NCBI RefSeq assembly: GCF_030463535.1
Contig: NC_132879.1
Coordinates: 41,973,970 to 42,037,969, forward strand
Length of the DNA stretch: 64,000 nucleotides
Direction of reading: 5' to 3'
Origin: Salminus brasiliensis
Lineage: Eukaryota > Chordata > Actinopteri > Characiformes > Bryconidae
Shown: piece after piece, positions 39,261-64,000 of the stretch
Position numbering within the stretch: position 1 is the stretch's first letter
Layout of the letters: every line of letters starts with the position of its first letter
The notes under the pieces: generated by a model
Seen by the model: only the letters and a program-made list of their open reading frames with translations
What the model was told of the DNA's origin: nothing
Database searches by the model: none
Program-made: the position numbers and the translations under genes

Positions 39261-39270
39261 TCTGGAAGCG

Positions 39271-61053
<21,783 letters not shown>

Positions 61054-64000
61054 AAGGCCCAGCTGAGAGGGTGACGCAGAGAGGAGGACAGACTGGTTTC
61101 CTGCGTTCTTTCATAGCTCCTGGTGCACTTGACATGTTTGGTGACTGTTTTCCGCTCAGGGATTTTTGTGGAGCACAAGTGGCCCTGCCTTCCTCTAAGA
61201 TACTGCTGATCAGTTCACAGGACTGTGTTTTCTCACACTGACCTCTCACTTCGTTCATCTGAGGTGAACGTAGGTGCATGTGGAACTCGCAGCCCCCCCA
61301 AACCAGAGAAATGAGAGTTGAGCTGAATTGGTTTTGGGCACTATGTATTGCCTTAGGGTCCGTTTGTAATTACTTCAAATAACACTATTTACATGAAGAT
61401 GTTTGGAAGTGTTGTCTTATCGGTTACTGAGCTACACCCTAAATATGCACTGCAGAATTTCTCACTGTGTAACAGCCGTCTAACTTTTTACCACCGTAGC
61501 TTGTTTTTGCAAGAACTTTGTGAATAATGAACAAGGTCTTTCTTATCAGCTATGGATATCAGTAAGGCCACTGGTCTTCTGTGTAAGCAAAACAGAAGCA
61601 AAACTGGACTGAGTTTGCTTTCATTGGGCCGTTGTACTGACATATCCTCTGCTACTCATATATTTCAAAGTGTGCAGAAGCATTTTGTTAAGTTGGCAAT
61701 TAGTTGCAATCTGATCTGTTCATAATCGGCACCTCATGACACATATGTTTGCAGTATTAGCTTTTTTGACTGTATTGCTCCTTTACTAGTGAGGACCAAG
61801 CTGATCCTGGATCAGAGGAAACGCGATGAATGCAGTTAAAGCAGTCAAACAGGGAGGATGCTGTGGCTACACATGTTAAGCACAGCAGCAATGTAAAGCA
61901 TTTTAATGAAGGCAGCCAAGATTGTTGAATGAATGTAAGCTTTAAAAAGCAACGCAATGTTCGTCTACTCTACAAATCTCAGGGAATAGCATTCTTTGTT
62001 ATATGTCCTATAAAAGCCAGTTTCTTTTGAAACATAACCAGTATTGTTCTTTTAAAGGGGAATTTGATTGATTTTTCTAAATCACTGCGTAATTTAGTAG
62101 TTAAGGTGTAAAGAGTGGTCATTTAGGGTGGTTTGATGTTGGATAATTGTATTGTAGAGATGCTTACACACCTTGTTTTCTGTACAGTGTTGGTGATACA
62201 GGAATTCTGATAGAAATTTAAAACACCAACTTTAGGCTTTTCATTTACTGTCCAAAACAACCAGTGGTCCTACTCGTATTTATATGTACTTATATGAAAT
62301 GAAAAGAGTAATAAATCTGAGAAAAAAGAAAAAAGAACGTTTTTTAGGTATTGTCAATTAGATTGCCCCACATGCACTTCTCTGTCACGATTGGATTTCA
62401 TTTAGAACAAAAACTACAGAGAGTCTCTATTACCAACACTTTAAACAGTTCTGTCTAGAATGCCACATTTGACATCAAGCCTCTCTGAATATTATTGTTT
62501 ACATATTAACCATTTAACTATGCAGAAATTGTGAAAAACCAAAGGACGCCCTCTTCAAAGCAGGCATTTCAGTTTTGCTTCATTAATAGACACATATATA
62601 GGTTCACACATGCAGTTATTGTTATCCTTGCACTACATTGAGCCAGTTTGACACCTTTTAACTGGTGTAATCTGCTTGTGACCTTATACTCACTGTTTAT
62701 ATACCTAATTTTTTTGTCTTTAGCATTATGTACTTTTGCTGTTCTTTATGTTACTGTTGATACCACTCCAGCTCTTTTTTCTGTGTGCATTTAGAAAAGT
62801 CGGCAAAATGCCATTCTCTACAGGCAAGAGCCAAAGGGCCAGCCAAGTACAAAAGTTTCAAAACAGAGTGCTTTTTAGTGAAGGATGGCACACTGTGCCA
62901 TCTCCCAGTGGGCTGTTGCCAGTCAACCTGTTCAAGCTGCCATTGCAAACCTTTGTTAAACATCTCTCCCCAGCTCTCAGATTCCATTCAACCAGATAGT
63001 GCCCAGCAAAAGGACTATACCACCCATCCAGTTGTGTATATATGTGTTACACCAAAGACACTGCTCTGGCTTTCTCCAGTCATTTTTAGAACAACTTGTG
63101 ATTATGCAATTCACAACAGCATTCTCCAGTCTGAATGCACACAGAGGCTGAAGCATTTGACAGGAACCCACCCTACAAACCCCATCCTGCTTCTTCAGCT
63201 TACCATATTCCACTTAGTATCCAGATGTTGTGTAGCACAGTGTATTCCTAAACTCATGGCCTCAACTCATGATGCGCAGTACCACAAATATGTGCATTTG
63301 GCTAATCTCTGATTGCATCTCTTGGTATAATAGGCAAGAACTCAAGAACTTTTTTTAATGTTTAATTCCACACTTTTTAAGAAAATAGGTTTAGAAAACA
63401 TAGTGATGTTCATGTTTGTATTATTATACACATTCATACATACACACATGTTATGGAATGTATTTATTTCAATTATATATTTATTTTTTTGTTTGAAAAA
63501 CAGTTGTTATAAGCCCTATATAGACCAATTGTCTGCATATTGACGCATGAACAGTCATTTTAGTATATGAAAAGTCAGTACATGGGAAATTCAGATAAAT
63601 ACATACAATTTTGGAGATATGCCCTGAATAATAATGTAGTACTTAACAACCTCTATGAATCAAATAGAAATTTATGGAAGGGTTCAGAATAATAACATTT
63701 CGACTTTTTGATTTTTTTTTTAGTTTTGGAGCCCTTGTAGTAGATCTCTAGCTATGTAGGTTCTAGATAGTGGTAGTAGTTGTAACTACCATTTTTGCTG
63801 TACACATCATCTGTTTGCACATACCACCCAGGCCTTAGATAAGCATGGCCTTAAGGAAGACTGCATCTGCAGTTTTCTTATTGCACTAACATATGAAGGA
63901 TGTTTCAGTTACAATGACAGCTTTTAGATAGAGCATGATTTTGTGATCACTATGTGGTGGTTTCTGGTGCTCTTATATGAGATAGTCATGGAGGAATGGT
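61054..64000 (+). other. BICD1 3'UTR and downstream DNA
   Basis: No second gene is recognised. An AATAAA at 62,310-62,315 is one possible polyadenylation signal, giving a 3'UTR of about 1.3 kb. Frames at 62,736-62,999 and 62,785-63,312 lack an ATG with coding-like sequence and match no family. The last 700 bp are AT-rich. Confidence 0.6.
62310..62315 (+). terminator. Candidate BICD1 polyadenylation signal
   Basis: Canonical AATAAA 1,257 nt after the stop codon, followed by A-rich and then T-rich sequence. Other sites further on are equally possible without transcript data. Confidence 0.35.

Larger units (their letters stand above)
38865..39270 (+). promoter_or_regulatory. BICD1 promoter and 5' leader, GC- and CpG-enriched
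   Basis: Composition switches here from AT-rich to GC-rich with many CpG, as expected for a housekeeping-type CpG-island promoter that continues into exon 1. It holds a full CRE (38,932-38,939), several short upstream ORFs (for example 39,016-39,054 and 39,144-39,173) and a GGA repeat just before the start codon. No TATA box near a plausible start. The transcription start site is not determined. Confidence 0.65.

Noticed and set aside
61910..61935. Possible alternative BICD1 last exon starting I-V-E-stop after 'gcagccaag'
   Set aside because: Only three codons, with a poor acceptor. Human short BICD1 ends differ after I-V, so the resemblance is too slight.
62785..63312. 175-codon open frame downstream of BICD1
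   Set aside because: It opens with GTG and has no ATG until about residue 158. It is Cys-rich without a family pattern, lacks splice support and overlaps other frames, so it is most likely chance in a 3' region.

Overview
The window is vertebrate nuclear DNA, almost certainly from a ray-finned fish. It is AT-rich, its genes are split by GT-AG introns, and many fish-type DNA transposons are present: at least five Tc1-like families or fragments, hAT-like MITEs, tRNA-derived SINEs and LINE 3' ends. The mix of repeats resembles ostariophysan fish (characin, catfish or knifefish lineage), but I cannot name a species. Nothing bacterial, viral or plasmid-like was seen.

Layout. Positions 1-29,400 are gene-poor: decayed transposons, SINE and LINE fragments, microsatellites and long stretches with no recognisable feature. 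Positions 29,577-33,203 (+) hold a complete four-exon homeobox gene that I identify as ISX (intestine-specific homeobox), predicted at 218 aa. Positions 33,204-38,850 are intergenic, with LINE tails, a decayed Tc1-like copy and a near-perfect 79-nt hairpin. Positions 38,870-39,270 are a GC-richer promoter/leader with a consensus CRE, short uORFs and a GGA repeat. Positions 39,271-61,053 (+) hold seven coding exons of BICD1 (Bicaudal-D homologue 1), predicted at 1,036 aa. Its first intron is 14 kb and full of MITEs. Positions 61,054-64,000 are probably BICD1 3'UTR and downstream DNA.

The two genes lie head-to-tail on the same strand about 6 kb apart and have unrelated roles. ISX is a transcription factor that in vertebrates restrains intestinal carotenoid uptake and cleavage. 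BICD1 is a coiled-coil adaptor linking dynein-dynactin to RAB6 cargo. I joined the exons by hand from splice consensus, reading frame and recalled family sequence. All ISX and BICD1 junctions keep the frame, which makes both models strong.

I did not find a convincing undescribed system. The best leads are a probable alternative BICD1 C-terminus formed by reading through a near-perfect splice donor, the ISX-BICD1 neighbourhood, a CCAAT/TTTATTG palindrome in ISX intron 1, and the intergenic hairpin at 35,214-35,292.
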